Counted from the first letter of the stretch, positions 48,483 through 59,942 are shown. The stretch: DNA of 64,000 nt from Enoplolaimus lenunculus (GCA_030248215.1 JASANG010002508.1:124001-188000), one strand, 5' to 3'. The notes: generated from the letters alone by a model not told the origin. Translations and numbers: made by a program.

Positions 48483-49027
48483 GAAGTAAGCCTATTTTTG
48501 CGTAGGCTCAGGCTTAGCCTTAGGCTTAGGCTTGTTCTTGCGGTTTGGCTTAGGCTTATGCTTAGGCTTAGGAATACTACATTTACTGACTAAACTATTT
48601 GTGAAACTTACGACATATTTTTTTAAATAATTGGTTTTTCATTGAGTTAGGCACAAATAATCCTAATTTTATTAATTTGTTGTTTCATGTAACTCTGCGG
48701 GGCGTACCGTTTTTCCGCGTACCTGCAATAGATTCAACTCACTCTTTAACTATTTTTTTCTCAGACTTAAACTTATACTTAGGCTTTTGCTTAGAAATAT
48801 GCTTATGCTATTGTTACAACTGTGACAGTAACATTGGTCATTTGCTGTATAAAGTTATCTTTACAGAACAGTAATAATTTCAATTTTTATTTACTAATAC
48901 TTAATGATACATGTTTTCACATTTTCGCTTATTGCAACTTGGACGCTTAGCATTTTGCAGTCCTCTGTGCAAATTACGGTAACAAGTAATTCAAAATTAT
49001 AATCCGTTTACTTTCGACTATTTTTCA

Positions 49028-49241
49028 TTCAATATTGTTAATGTGTACAGCAACTATTATCAGTTAGTATTAGGTATTATTAAAAGTCACTAACTATTGT
49101 AGTTGGTGAACTCAAAATTTGATACAGCAAATCATACAAAAAATGTGCCTATTTCGAGCCTCAGCATACACTGGTTCGAACGTTTATCAGATCTATCGCC
49201 AACTTGTAAAATATTCCACACACATTTAAGATTACGGGCCC
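49028..49241. mobile_element. MITE with GTATTCTCAA.TGTGTG ends, copy
   Basis: Left 'TTCAATATTGTTAATGTGTA' and right 'CACACACATTTAAGATTACG' with GGCCC are worn inverted ends of the same family as 46091-46304. Confidence 0.5.
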
Positions 49242-50043
49242 TGGGTTCAAGTTTACGTTTTTAAACCCGAGTTTTGTTTCTGTGCTCTAGCTGTTCAATA
49301 ACTTTTACTTCTTAATAATGGGTAGTTGTTAAAATGATCTTGTCCTCAGCCGCCAAGCCTTTTTAAGTAGAGCGCCACATGATCTTTCACGGGGCGGCAG
49401 GCACTGAGCTGGAACCATGCGAATCATTTCGACTACTCCATTATTAGGAAAATAACGCTGAACGTACTTTTAGCGACAGTGTAAAAGTAAGTCCAAAATT
49501 AAGCATGAAAAACTGAACGCAGACCTATATGCTAGTCAAATGTTAGGTCTGCGTAGACAGTAGACTTGTATAGTGGATTATACTCTTTGGCTCAAATGAA
49601 AATTCACTTAAATTTCAGAAAGATTTCTTGTGTTTTATATTAATATTTTCATAAAAATGGGTTATTGCCACAAAAATTGACAAGTTATTTAACAAAAATC
49701 TAGTAACCGCGTCGTTTTCAGAAACACAATATATAGTAGTCGTAGATATACATATATATGTACTAAAATTTATTATTGTCAGTATATTTTTATGCGTCGA
49801 TCAGTACAAAATTAGACTCACCAGCGATACTATGGCTTCGGGTTTGGTAGGTGTAGAAACGCAATAGACCTGACTTTAAACCTAAGACTTGAGCAAAAAA
49901 TTGTCTATACACTATCCATGTCCAAGACTCGTAAAAAACTGCGCGCCCATAAATGTTACATACGCAGTAAAGAACAGTCTTTGCTAATATATACGTTTAT
50001 ATATATTTAGATATATAATTCATTTTTTCGTTCATGCTTATAG

Positions 50044-50181
50044 GTATCTCGTACCAAGCGACAACTGCCAGCTCTACCTAACGGTGCTCAATGTTTCCGA
50101 AACCGGGACTGCGCATCCGGATGTTGTATTTTTAACTGTTGCTACATTGGTCTCTGTGTACTGCAAGCTTTACCTGGTCAG
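50044..50181 (+). CDS. Cysteine-rich secreted peptide precursor, internal exon
   Basis: A 46-codon exon between a pyrimidine-rich acceptor (CGTTCATGCTTATAG) and a CAG|GTAACA donor, phase 0 at both ends. An in-frame stop directly before the exon fixes the acceptor. It encodes VSRTKR, a furin-type site, then Q, which could form pyroglutamate, and seven cysteines: C17, C23, C27, C28, C32, C33 and C38 of the exon. The eighth comes from the next exon, giving C-x5-C-x3-CC-x3-CC-x4-C-x9-C. The framework C-C-CC-CC-C-C is that of cystine-knot-type peptides; the start 'NGAQCFRNRDCASGCC' also recalls colipase/Dickkopf-like folds. It is less AT-rich than its surroundings. It has no start codon, so a signal-peptide exon must lie upstream. 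The family is not recognised; a secreted hormone or neuropeptide is inferred. Confidence 0.7.
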
Positions 50182-51237
50182 GTAACACATTTAAACACTG
50201 TACGATACCGCACGATGACGAACGGTAACGGACGGTGTCGGGCGACACCAAAAGTATACGGCCACCGTTACTTGTACTCAAAAATAGATGTCGTAGTCAC
50301 GGCAACAATTTAACCGTATTCCCAAAACGACTTGACACTGCAGAAATTGACACAATATCTGATCACTGAAACATGATTATCGGTTTGCCTACAACGAATG
50401 CACTACTATACTTTCAGCGTAACGTGATTGGTCTAAAATTTGGGCCTTATTTTGCATTAGCCTGTAACTGCTTGATTGAGAGTGTGGAAAAAAAGCGGCC
50501 AATGAGGTTCAGTCAACAATTAGTTGTAAACTTGGCGAAAATAATATTAAACAAAACAAGGTATTTACCGTAGGTATAGGCAAATATATGTATACGATCC
50601 CCGCGAGCCAAAACCAAACACATGTATTTGTTAAAATTCGCAAATTCTAATATTTTAGAAGAATCCGACTGACTGTTCGTAAAACGATAAGTTTAAAACG
50701 ATTTGTGATATCAGTATTACCAGCAAAATATAATTTTGAAGCATTGTGTTATCTTTGGAAAAACCCTTGAAGTATTGCGAACGTTATATATACGGCCACT
50801 GCTCACACAAGTTTTTGTTCAAGTTATGCTTCAGTTCTCATGACCACAAGTCTCAGCAAAAAATATTCCAAACCTGAACCCTTTCTCACATGAATATTTT
50901 CTATTTCGCCTGAGACCTACGTTTATGCTAGGATTCGAACACCAGTGACTGGAGTGGGAGGCGTATACCATCACTACTCAGCTATAGGAGCTTGATGCTC
51001 GAGCCCGAGGGGGCTCTCACGTCTTGCGGTGATTTAGTACTATGTATTCGTGTTGCAATTCTTAAACACGGTTCGATATATATTATTTAACGTATATACA
51101 CTGCGCTGAGTTGCCTGTAGGCAACTCAATGTGAGAAGGGGTTAAGCTTAATCTATTCGAGTCTCGACGAAAACGATGGACCCTTCAAAGTTGCACGTGC
51201 CTTATTGCAATGTTAACACAATTATAGTTGATTTCAG
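50182..51237 (+). other. Intron of the peptide gene
   Basis: GTAACA donor and GTTGATTTCAG acceptor, phase 0, 1,056 bp. It contains a complete piggyBac-type/tRNA-Gly MITE (50879-51141) that ends about 96 bp before the acceptor. Confidence 0.65.
50879..51141 (-). mobile_element. piggyBac-type/tRNA-Gly MITE, copy 5
   Basis: 263 bp, the same length as copies 3 and 4. CCC/GGGG termini, TTAA at the right flank and a changed left flank (TGAA). The 20-bp near-palindrome GAGTTGCCTGTAGGCAACTC lies near the right end. tRNA-Gly-like core on the minus strand. Confidence 0.85.
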
Positions 51238-51504
51238 ATTTGTGGACTGCTCGCGATCAACCCCAGCGGTCCACCGGGGTTTTTGGTTCCACAAATTTTG
51301 GGTCGCAAGAAACGAGGCCTGGTCCGACGTCAAGATTTCGGACACGAAATAGTTGACAAGGGTTTCGTTCAAAATTATACACAAATTCAACATTTATTAC
51401 TTACAACAACACTAACAACAGCAACAACGACAAGAAATCACAGTATTGAATCGTCATGTGATAAACAAAACGCCCGTGTTAACTATAATGACCTGCGCAT
51501 ATAA
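51238..51504 (+). CDS. Cysteine-rich secreted peptide precursor, last exon
   Basis: Opens after GTTGATTTCAG in phase 0, matching the donor at 50182, and reads 88 codons to TAA. The second residue is the eighth cysteine of the core. About 20 residues on lies 'PQILGRKKRG', a textbook amidation plus tetrabasic cleavage signal (G-R-K-K-R), followed four residues later by RR. Cleavage at RTKR in the previous exon and here would free a peptide of 61 residues with an amidated Leu. The rest (starting QDFGHEIVDKGF, then Thr-rich) looks like a C-terminal propeptide. AATAAA signals lie at 52145 and 52164. A convergent GPCR gene ends about 1.9 kb downstream. Confidence 0.7.
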   Translation: MCGLLAINPSGPPGFLVPQILGRKKRGLVRRQDFGHEIVDKGFVQNYTQIQHLLLTTTLTTATTTRNHSIESSCDKQNARVNYNDLRI

Positions 51505-53411
51505 ACAAAACCTAAGCTTAAACAGTCCCGTTTCTAAGTCTATCAATCGCTTTGTTTCTGTGCGAACAAGTCCCTATAAAAATAACATGGCCATTAAAGG
51601 CATTTTTTTATATTATCATAACTATACAACCGGGGTTTAGTGCACTTGTTGCCTGCTTTATTCGTATTAAAAATGCATTCTACAAAATGATTTAGCAACA
51701 TTGCCATGAAATATAAGCCAGGAAACCCCGAAGTACCTATTAACAACTCTTAGAAATTTAATGGAAATTGTAATTTCAAGATGGAACCTTATCATTTTGA
51801 TATTTTTTCGTGAAAATTAAAGTTTACAGTGCTTACAAATATTAGATAATCAAATCAGCATTTCGTCCAGACTATCGCAGAACAGTGGTAGACGCTGCTA
51901 GGACTTTGTTTTATATAACCATTAACAGTAAAATATTTGAATTATAAGACAAATGTGTGCGAAATAGCATCGTTTTGCAAAGTTTTCGGACATAAGCCTT
52001 AGAAACAGTTATTTTTGATGAGAATTTGACTTAAAAATATAGAGCAAGTCTCAACCGAACTATTTAATTTTACACCCTAAGATATGTCCAAGACGTTGGT
52101 GAGAGCCTGAGTTCGATCCGAAATGTCACCATTTTGTTTACTTAAATAAATTTACTGAATATAAATAAAGCAACTCGTTTACATACAAATACAGAAAGAA
52201 ATTTGTTTCTTATACCGTAGTTATGTCTTGAATAAGATATTTATGTTTTTCTATCTCACTCACTAGTTTATGAGCTGTTTAAGACTATTAATGTATTATA
52301 TTGCAAACTTTCTTTAGTATTGAAAATCTAAGAAAGTAGACGTCTTAAATTTTAAAATAATTTTTTGTGTGCACTGCTCCACTGCTCCCTGCTGTTAAAA
52401 TTAAACCTGTTCCATGCGTTTAAATATAAAAGATTGCCGTAAAAACGAGCATTTGTTAGAAATAAACGTTAGTTATTAAAGCAATAAAAATAATGTTTCA
52501 AAAATAAGAACAATATCTACCAGCAGCGAATTCGTTCTCTTAAGCGACGTAAAACTCAAACATAATCCGACTTTTTAGTTCATTGCGCCTAATACATAAG
52601 TCTCAGAGTAATGACAGTCTAAGACAAAGCCATCCAATGGATCTATCAGGACCGTAACAGTAATATAAGCATATTCCTAAGCCTAAAGCTGATGCCAAGC
52701 CAAAGGTTGAGCATACTCTAATGCTGTCCCACAGCAAATCGTAATAAAAACTAAAATGACATATCGCAGGAACAATTATTGTAGTACAAAATAAATACCA
52801 GACGTGAGAAAACTCTCGGTCTTGTACCTTCGGGTAATACCAGAATATTACTTAAAAATAAATAAAAATTATATCATTTGGTTCTAAGGGTTTCGTTATA
52901 TTCTATGGACAACTCCGCGCCGCTCTGTCGACGCCGGACACGGCTCAAAGCAGCGCCGTGCGTCACAGATAAAACCGTCGCATGAAACCGCGTATTTCTT
53001 AAAAATAATTTTTTGACACGAAATGTATTGCCCGCGGTAAGTATAGTGAAATCCTAAGAGAACAATGTTATAAAATACGCAGAATTCAAAATAAAATGTT
53101 AACTTCAGAGTATGTAAAATATAGTCCCTTTGCTACCTAAACAATAATCTAAGTTCGCGGCTAAGCCTAAACCTAAACTTGACACTAAATCTTATCACAT
53201 TTTAGATGATTGTCTCTTGCAAGGATTCTAAAGTTTTTGCACCAATCACCAATTTTGAAAACAACCACGAGTTAAGGATTGCAATTATTTTGTCTGAAAA
53301 CTGTATTTTCCAAAATAACCATGTCATACAGTGTGTATTTTAAGCTACTAAACTCTTCATTATTTCAACACTATTCTTTTCTCAAATTATATATAAGCTC
53401 TGTTTTTCACA
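51505..53411. other. Intergenic stretch between convergent genes
   Basis: Holds probable 3' UTR sequence of the peptide gene (AATAAA at 52145-52150 and 52164-52169). A GC-richer island lies at about 52905-52985, with no coding signal that I can read. No other exon is supported. Confidence 0.45.
52639..52735. mobile_element. Hexamer MITE fragment
   Basis: 'GGACCGTAACAGTAATATAA', 'GCATATTCCTAAGCCTAAAG' and further AAGCC words match the right part of the hexamer MITE family. The other end is missing. Confidence 0.5.
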
Positions 53412-54848
53412 TTATACATGTTCTGGTTTAACGAGAATTTTGCGGCACGTCACACGCACCTTTTTGTTATACAATAAACACAGCGCAAAATTAAATGCCG
53501 CATACGTACAAATGCACAAATTGCTAATATCTGCAAGAATACTATATATACTTTTCAGTAAATCTCGCGACGCTGCACATTGGGCCGCTTCGCCAGCAAA
53601 ATTGCTACGCTCCGTTGCGTTCAGATACCAAGATTGATGATTTCTTTGCGCAGTTACGTTGTTTCCAAGACGACCGGCGTTGTTGTTGTTGCTTCGCAAC
53701 ACCTGACAATCCGGATTAAGTAGAGCAACGCCAAATTCTCGAATTACCTCGATTATGTTCGTTGCGAACGGAACAATTCGACTGAGAATAAACGTGGACG
53801 TTAAGAACATTAAAAGTTTTACAATAAACGTTGTGTTGGCGTCCGTTGTTATTCGAGACCCAAGAATAATTCTGTAGGCTCGTTTTCGAAGTCGTTTCAA
53901 CATAACACCGTTAAATAATAGTAAAATAGCAACTGGGACGGAATAATCAACTAAATTGCTTAAAATGCCTAAATATGTTATTTTGTAGATACGCTGTAGA
54001 CGTAATGCAGTTGGTATTATCTCGTAAGAGTATGTGTATTCAATGAAACGGTCGCGCATGTGTGAATGGAGCGTCAGTGGCCGAGTTGTCTGTGGCGTTG
54101 TAAACTGATACCGACCTGAACGCAGGATCGATTCCTCGTTGATACGAATGTTTACAGGGTTTGCAAATTTGCCAAATCCGTTCTCTGTAGTTTCCAACAA
54201 ATTTTTAGTAACCTGTTCACTGATTCTCTCAATGCTATTGTCAAAGTGTTCCATATCTGCCGGTAACCGCTCGGAAACGCTGTGAATGCAAAGCTGAGCT
54301 CGGACTTCGAAAAATCGAGGTAAATTAATTAAAAACGCCACAACCCAAATACCAGCAATAAATGTAAAAATGTTAGATTTTCGTGAAAACCTTCTCATTC
54401 CAAGCGGATGTTTGATGCTCAAATAGCGAACCAACGTAACCGCAGCAGTAACTAGGGCAGAAGAAGTTTGACAGAAAGTTGCCAGTGGATACGCCAAGAC
54501 CACCGAGCGACTAATCCACCCTCGTATCCATGGTGATGCTTGTGGGTCGTCTACAAGTCGAGGTGCTACTAAGATGATTAATGCTGTTGCTAAGATACCG
54601 GTATCTGTTATAGCAAGCGCGTAGATATAGAACCGAAATGTTGTTGGCGATAGAAGGCGTCGGGCAAGAAATAGGGCTGCAGCTACGTTTACGATTAATC
54701 CAGAGCCACAGATTAAGCTTAGGGTCACCCCGCTGAGGGCAAAGGTCATCGTATCATAGACTGCGCCTGCTGGCCGGCACATTTGAACGTAGGTTTTCTT
54801 ACCAAATTCGAGATGAGCTTCGAGTAGCGCTTCGTCGGAATTTTTCAT
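53412..54848 (-). CDS. FMRFamide-receptor-like class A GPCR, single exon
   Basis: A 478-residue seven-helix receptor in one uninterrupted frame. Approximate helices: TM1 35-62 (..LIVNVAAALFLA), TM2 70-95 (FYIYALAITDTGILA, with the LA..D aspartate), TM3 117-145, TM4 158-178, TM5 290-315, TM6 342-368 and TM7 432-458. TM3 ends LVRYLSIKHPL, so the usual DRY is VRY. TM7 reads ISNLCICTYAAFNFALCLLY in place of NPxxY; 'NF' followed by a Cys-Leu-Leu-Tyr exit resembles insect FMRFaR-type receptors. The loop between TM4 and TM5 is very long (about 100 residues) and that between TM6 and TM7 about 60, with Asn-rich sequence and N-x-T sequons (NVT, NAT). Probable role: plasma-membrane neuropeptide receptor; the ligand is unknown. 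It is convergent with the peptide gene. Confidence 0.88.
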   Translation of the reverse strand: MKNSDEALLEAHLEFGKKTYVQMCRPAGAVYDTMTFALSGVTLSLICGSGLIVNVAAALFLARRLLSPTTFRFYIYALAITDTGILATALIILVAPRLVDDPQASPWIRGWISRSVVLAYPLATFCQTSSALVTAAVTLVRYLSIKHPLGMRRFSRKSNIFTFIAGIWVVAFLINLPRFFEVRAQLCIHSVSERLPADMEHFDNSIERISEQVTKNLLETTENGFGKFANPVNIRINEESILRSGRYQFTTPQTTRPLTLHSHMRDRFIEYTYSYEIIPTALRLQRIYKITYLGILSNLVDYSVPVAILLLFNGVMLKRLRKRAYRIILGSRITTDANTTFIVKLLMFLTSTFILSRIVPFATNIIEVIREFGVALLNPDCQVLRSNNNNAGRLGNNVTAQRNHQSWYLNATERSNFAGEAAQCAASRDLLKSIYSILADISNLCICTYAAFNFALCLLYNKKVRVTCRKILVKPEHV

Positions 54849-57744
54849 TCTTCGTCGAGAGAATTTGTTTCAAAAACAAATGAATATAAAATAATACAGG
54901 TTATTGAGCGTAAATATAAACTCTTATATGATATTATTACTGACGAGATTGAAATACTAAAATAAAGAATTATAGAAGATATATAATTTCCACTTGGTAT
55001 AGAGATTTTTACCAAGAAAATTTTTTAACAAGAAACGAGTGTATACTTCTTAATAAAACCGTAATACTATTGTGATTCGTACTTTTTTCAAGAATTTGAA
55101 ATTTGAAGGAATTCAAAATCGTACTATGATTAGATGAAAATTACCCAATCGTTTCTATTTATGAGATAGTTAAAACGAAGAGAAACTTGGTCGATTAAGG
55201 TTTCCTTTATCATAAAACATCAATTAAAGTTTTCCCAAAACCCATATCAAGCGCTCTACTTTCTAAATATTCTCTTAAGACCAACGGATTCGCTGTGAAA
55301 GAACAACGCGTACCAACAGTGGCACGCTAGAAAATTTGTGATTTGAAATTGCTCATCTGAAGTTCACAATGTGTTTTTGATCCATTAACCAAAACAATAC
55401 AGGTCAACAGGGCTAAAAATAGCGATACTGGAAATAATTTTGCACCTTACTGTATTAATAAAACCATTTTTACACAAACAGACGAACTGTGCAAACTTTC
55501 TTTTGAGTTTCAGATTGTAATTAAATTTTCGCTAATTAACAAAACTTGACTATATTTTGATAATTTTAGACTCGACTAATTGTACCTATGGTTTATTTTG
55601 TCGTAAAGTACACGAAGTTGGGTAAAAATATTTCGGGTAACAATTTTACAAGGCCAGGCTGGCTTCAAGCCGCTCCTGCAACGAGGGATGACTTTAATAA
55701 ATTAATGCTAAAATTCGAAAGCGTATGAAACAAAACTGCAAATAGAAACAGCGCATTTTTTGTTATAAAAAATTATTCCACATTTTTAGCAATTTAAGTA
55801 GAATTAATATTCTTTTAAAATCTTCAATCGGTAATCCGAAGTCAATATCAGGTAAGAAAACTATCTCTATGAAGTGTTCCACACGCTTAGAACGCGTCTT
55901 TATCGCTGGACGACATCTATACACATCGCTTGGTAAAACAATTAGCAAGAACTTAAAGATTCCCCAGTACTTATGAATCGAAAATGATCACCATCTTAAT
56001 AGTTTGCGTAAGTTCCGCTTTAGGTTTGGAAGATAGCGGCAAAATTGGCGCAAAACATAATATTTTCAGTTCAATTTCTATGTAAATTTTGCCGAATTAT
56101 ATACCAATACATCAATCGAGACTAGAAACTGATAGAACTTTTATATTGATTTTCAATCTTAGTAAGCGATTTTGCGTGTTTTTTGCTCATCCCACATTTT
56201 GCCAGAATGAGATGGAAAGTAATCAAAGCGAAATTTCGAAAACATTGGTTTGTATCAGACGAACGTTGACTCGTTTCCGGCATGAATATTTTCTATTTCA
56301 TCTGATGTCTAAATTCAAGTCCAACAATGCGGTCCTGGACTCTTGTAGGACGAGTGTTCACCATTTCAAATGTGGTCATACTATTTCGAAATGAAATTGT
56401 GCATACGCCACAGAACATATAGCCACTGCGCTAAGTTCAGTTCTGCCTTTAAGTCACTCACATCTGTGATGTTCACACCGTTTAATTAAAGCTTCTAAAA
56501 TGCATGAATTATTTTGTGTTCGCATTACATGAACAGTAACAAACCGTTTGTAATGTGGTCAAAGTTGCAGAATATGGTAAAAAAACTCAAAAATTAAAGT
56601 AAATCCAAATCTTCGAACTCTATCTTCAAATGTGTGGGCCCATGTAAAGATCAGTGGTGGAACGTTTTTCTGCAGGACTAAGAATCGGCATTCACGAAAA
56701 GCTTAAACGTCAACTATAGATTAACAAACTCGGATATAAGTTTAAGTAAAAATTAAATGGCCGGACGGACTAACTGAACGAATATATAATTTAAACTCAA
56801 TGTAGACCAAGGTATTATTCAGTTTAGGGCAAATTAAAGGTAAACTCATTTTTAGCTTAATATGTATTAAGTGCTGCTCAGAAATTCTGCAGTTTTTAGA
56901 ATTCATTAGGTTTTGATTAATCTAAAAATTATGTCAGATTTCGACTGAGATAAAGTGAAAGCTATCAGTTAGTTTACTTAATCAAGAATGATAATTTTCT
57001 ACTGCTAAATTAGCTTAAGCTTAAATCTTGCTCGTTTAAGCCTTTCGAGAAAAATTTGTGGACGGGTATCTTCGAAAATTGGACAGCTTTGTGCAGCTGG
57101 TACACGAATTCGAGAGTAAGATCATCTCTAGGTTGCTTACTTGTAAAATCCTGTCGCAATAAATTCTACATGAGAATTCCACCAGAAACTATTTGAATTT
57201 AGTACATTGAGCTAAATTTCAAACTTTATTCGCTTGTGCGATACGCCTATTATAAGGCTAATTTTACAGTATAATTAAACTTATATTACGCCAAACACCA
57301 TTGTTTAATCATGTTGTTTTTAAAGATTTTATTCTCGGAAATTATGTCTTATATAATTAATAGCTGTGTTTCTTTTCAAAACTAAAATATTAACAAATAC
57401 GTTATATTTGCTGATTTTTGCTAGCTCGAAACCAAGACACTATGCAGCGATTTATATCTAAATAAGGCTAATCATTAAGCAAAAGTTTTTGAAGCTGAGT
57501 ATAGTAAGCTGCGAAAACATTTTTACCTTCAAAGATCTGACAGGATATTCAATTAAGCCAGCAAAACTAAATTTTTGTCTTGTTTTTGTAAGAAACTTCA
57601 CCAGAGGATATATTCCTCTTTTCTCTCTTCTTGTATATACACGCCTCTGATCACGATATTTCATTGGCACATTTTTGCTATTTTGCGCATGACTACTGCT
57701 ACTGTAATTCGAAGACAGAAAATTTTAATATTCAGCTAAATTTA
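54849..57744. other. Gene-free stretch upstream of the GPCR
   Basis: AT-rich. The GPCR promoter and 5' UTR should lie at its left edge. A hexamer-MITE end (CATGTAAAGATCAGTGG) lies at about 56641. A 101-codon frame at 56089-56394 includes a remnant resembling the piggyBac-type MITE end (GGCATGAATATTTTCTATTT near 56280) and has no known domain. Confidence 0.4.
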
Positions 57745-57965
57745 GGGCCAATATTGTCAAATGCGCACACACCTACAAGTAGTTAGCGATTGGTTTTCAA
57801 TCTGACAAACTAGCGCAACTGTGGCTGTCAAGTCTTTATACTCGTAGGGCAAACCAAACGCGAAAAATGTGCTAAATTTTAACCACACCGTTCTACTGGT
57901 TTGAATATAACAAGACCTGTCATCTCTACTGGTGATAGGTGCTACACACATTTGAGAATACGGGC
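57745..57965. mobile_element. MITE with GTATTCTCAA.TGTGTG ends, best copy
   Basis: Left 'GGGCCAATATTGTCAAATGC' is roughly the inverse of right 'CACACATTTGAGAATACGGG'. Just inside, 'GATAGGTGCTACACACA' pairs with 'CACACACCTACAAGTAGT'. About 221 bp. The family has at least four other copies. Confidence 0.7.
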
Positions 57966-58004
57966 ATAGATGTCAAAATGTTTGCTATAGTTTACTTACT
58001 TTAA

Positions 58005-58243
58005 CCCCTTCTCACATTGAGTTGCCTATAGGCAACTCAGCACAGTGTATATACGGTAAATAATATATATCGCACCGTGTTGAAAAATTGCGACACGTAT
58101 ACATAGTACTAAATCACCACAAGACGTGGGAGCCTCCTCGGGCTCGAGCGTCAAGCTCCTATAGCTGAGTGGTGATGGTATACGCCTCCCACTCCAGTCA
58201 CTCGAGTTCGAATCCTAGCATAAAAGTAGGTTTCAGGGGAAAT
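58005..58243 (+). mobile_element. piggyBac-type/tRNA-Gly MITE, copy 6, opposite strand, truncated
   Basis: Preceded by TTAA (58001-58004) and starts CCCCTTCTCACATTGAG. The perfect palindrome GAGTTGCCTATAGGCAACTC lies near the start. The tRNA-like core reads forward at about 58155-58225, with A-box-like sequence at 58162 and B-box-like GAGTTCGAATCC at 58204-58215. The far end is missing after about 58243. Confidence 0.8.
58155..58225 (+). other. tRNA-Gly(CCC)-like core within MITE copy 6
   Basis: GCTCCTATAGCTGAGTGGTG resembles an acceptor and D-arm, CGCCTCCCAC resembles the tRNA-Gly(CCC) anticodon arm, and GAGTTCGAATCC the T-arm. Acceptor and T stems pair poorly, so this is a tRNA-derived Pol III promoter core and not a working tRNA gene. 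Confidence 0.6.
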
Positions 58244-59942
58244 TAACGCCAGTACCGTTCCTGCGTTTAAACCAGAATTTTATATTGTATTGTCGTTTGT
58301 TTCAGTATTAACGAACAAGCATCTAGCCGAGATTTTTTGCTATGAAGTAAATATATAGTTCAAGGTTTAAGTTTATCTTCGTACCGCATATATTAATTAT
58401 CGAGCGGTGATGGTAAGATCCTTCCACGCAACTGATCACAGTTGAAGTTCGATCTTGAAAATACATTTCAGTTAAAATTACATTAGCTCAAGAGCAAACG
58501 ATTAAGTTCTATGATAAGTTGTGTTGAAGCTGAGGCGCTGTAGGCTCCGGCTTATTATTGGCCTTACATTTATGCTGAGGCTTCGGAAATGTGTATTAGA
58601 ACGATATTTTAAACGCTTTTCGCATTTCAAACATCTTTCAAAATACTTTACGAATGTGGATAAACTCTAAAATGATTATATTAAACGTGAACTGTTATTT
58701 CAGACCAAGTTATTGTTCATGCTAGTCAAAAATGAATTTCCTTTGTTCAAAAACAATTTAACAAAGACGCTCGCAACAGTTTAAATTGGAGGAACAGCAA
58801 TAAATTTTATCAGTTACACAGTCATATCAAATTTAACCACAAAACAGTAACTTTAATATCAAACCAACACTGTTAATTTCAGTAAATAGACTAGGTTAAC
58901 TAATCAACATAGCCGGAATTAAACCAGCTCAAAGTGAGTGAATGTTTATTGGTATTAACTCAGAAATAGCCAGAAATGACTAATTCGTGCTCTGAGTTGA
59001 TTAATTAACTCGCTGGAGTTTACAGTAAATTTGAAGACCTCTAACCAGATTGCAATAAACAACCTATTGCACATCGATATTGACGTTCAAACTGACATAT
59101 TTTGGCATATAAAGGCGTGAGTTTTTTGTCTGAGAAAGATATATTTTTAGGCAAGTGAGAATCTGATATTTTAGCTCACTTGAAAAATCTTACAGCTGCT
59201 GTCTTCGCAAAAAGGACTATTTTGTTAATTAGAAATTTACAAATCTGTATTTTGACGCGGTATATTTCCGATTCGGATAAATAATATATAACCTGTTGTA
59301 AGAAATAAGGTTAACCTGAATTTCAGGGCGAAATTCGAAACTTTTTTATGTAGAATTTTTGGTGCGATAAACTGGAACAACGTACTACCATAATTTTATT
59401 TGTAAAAAACGCAGACGTTTAAAAATATTTTTTGAAGGTATGTCGGTCGGTATACCTCCATATATACTTACATATATACATTAATAAATATTTGTATCAC
59501 GGCTCATATAGGTAAGAGCTGCGCAACAACCACCGTTCTTTTGGGTTATAACTGTTCGGCACACTTGAGGCACGGTTAATGCATGCTCCAGCGTGCGTTA
59601 ACTGTGCCCCAAATGTGGTGATCGGTTGTGCCACGCAGCTTGGATGTAAATAAATTTTTTCAAGCACCATAGTTTTTAACGCTAGTTCAGGCCCGTAGCC
59701 AGCTCGGATCAAGTATAATCACATATACACATCCAGTAAAGTTTCTCCCAAGGCCATAAACTCCAGGTTTTAACCCTCTGCTGATTATCAAGTATCCAGT
59801 GGGTCATTCTGTGCAATGGGGCCAAGCTGAAATTTACATTTGTTGGGCAGCAATGAAATGGGTGAGAGAGAATACATGTTAGCACAGATCGGCATGAAAC
59901 CGCTCCAAAAGTTACTAAATTTTCTCACGTAGATCAAGCAAT
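58244..59942. other. Gene-free stretch
   Basis: No supported exon or recognisable repeat beyond short A/T-rich words. Confidence 0.4.

Larger units (their letters stand above)
43387..50043. other. Gap between the Kv2 and peptide genes
   Basis: It probably contains upstream exon(s) of the peptide gene that starts within or before it, but I could not identify the signal-peptide exon. Weak candidates are a hydrophobic frame at 45353-45607 and a segment after a TTGCAG acceptor at 48056. Most of the remainder is MITE-derived, including a hairpin at about 48313-48482 and GCTTAG runs at about 48507-48580 and 48770-48820. Confidence 0.4.

Noticed and set aside
43328-50044. Splicing of Kv2 exon 4 (donor 43328) directly to the cysteine-rich exon at 50044
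   Set aside because: The phases do not match (phase 1 donor, phase 0 acceptor), and a cytoplasmic channel tail would not carry furin and amidation signals.
58155-58225. A functional tRNA-Gly gene
   Set aside because: The A and B boxes are fair, but acceptor and T-stem pairing is poor and the same core recurs inside every MITE copy.
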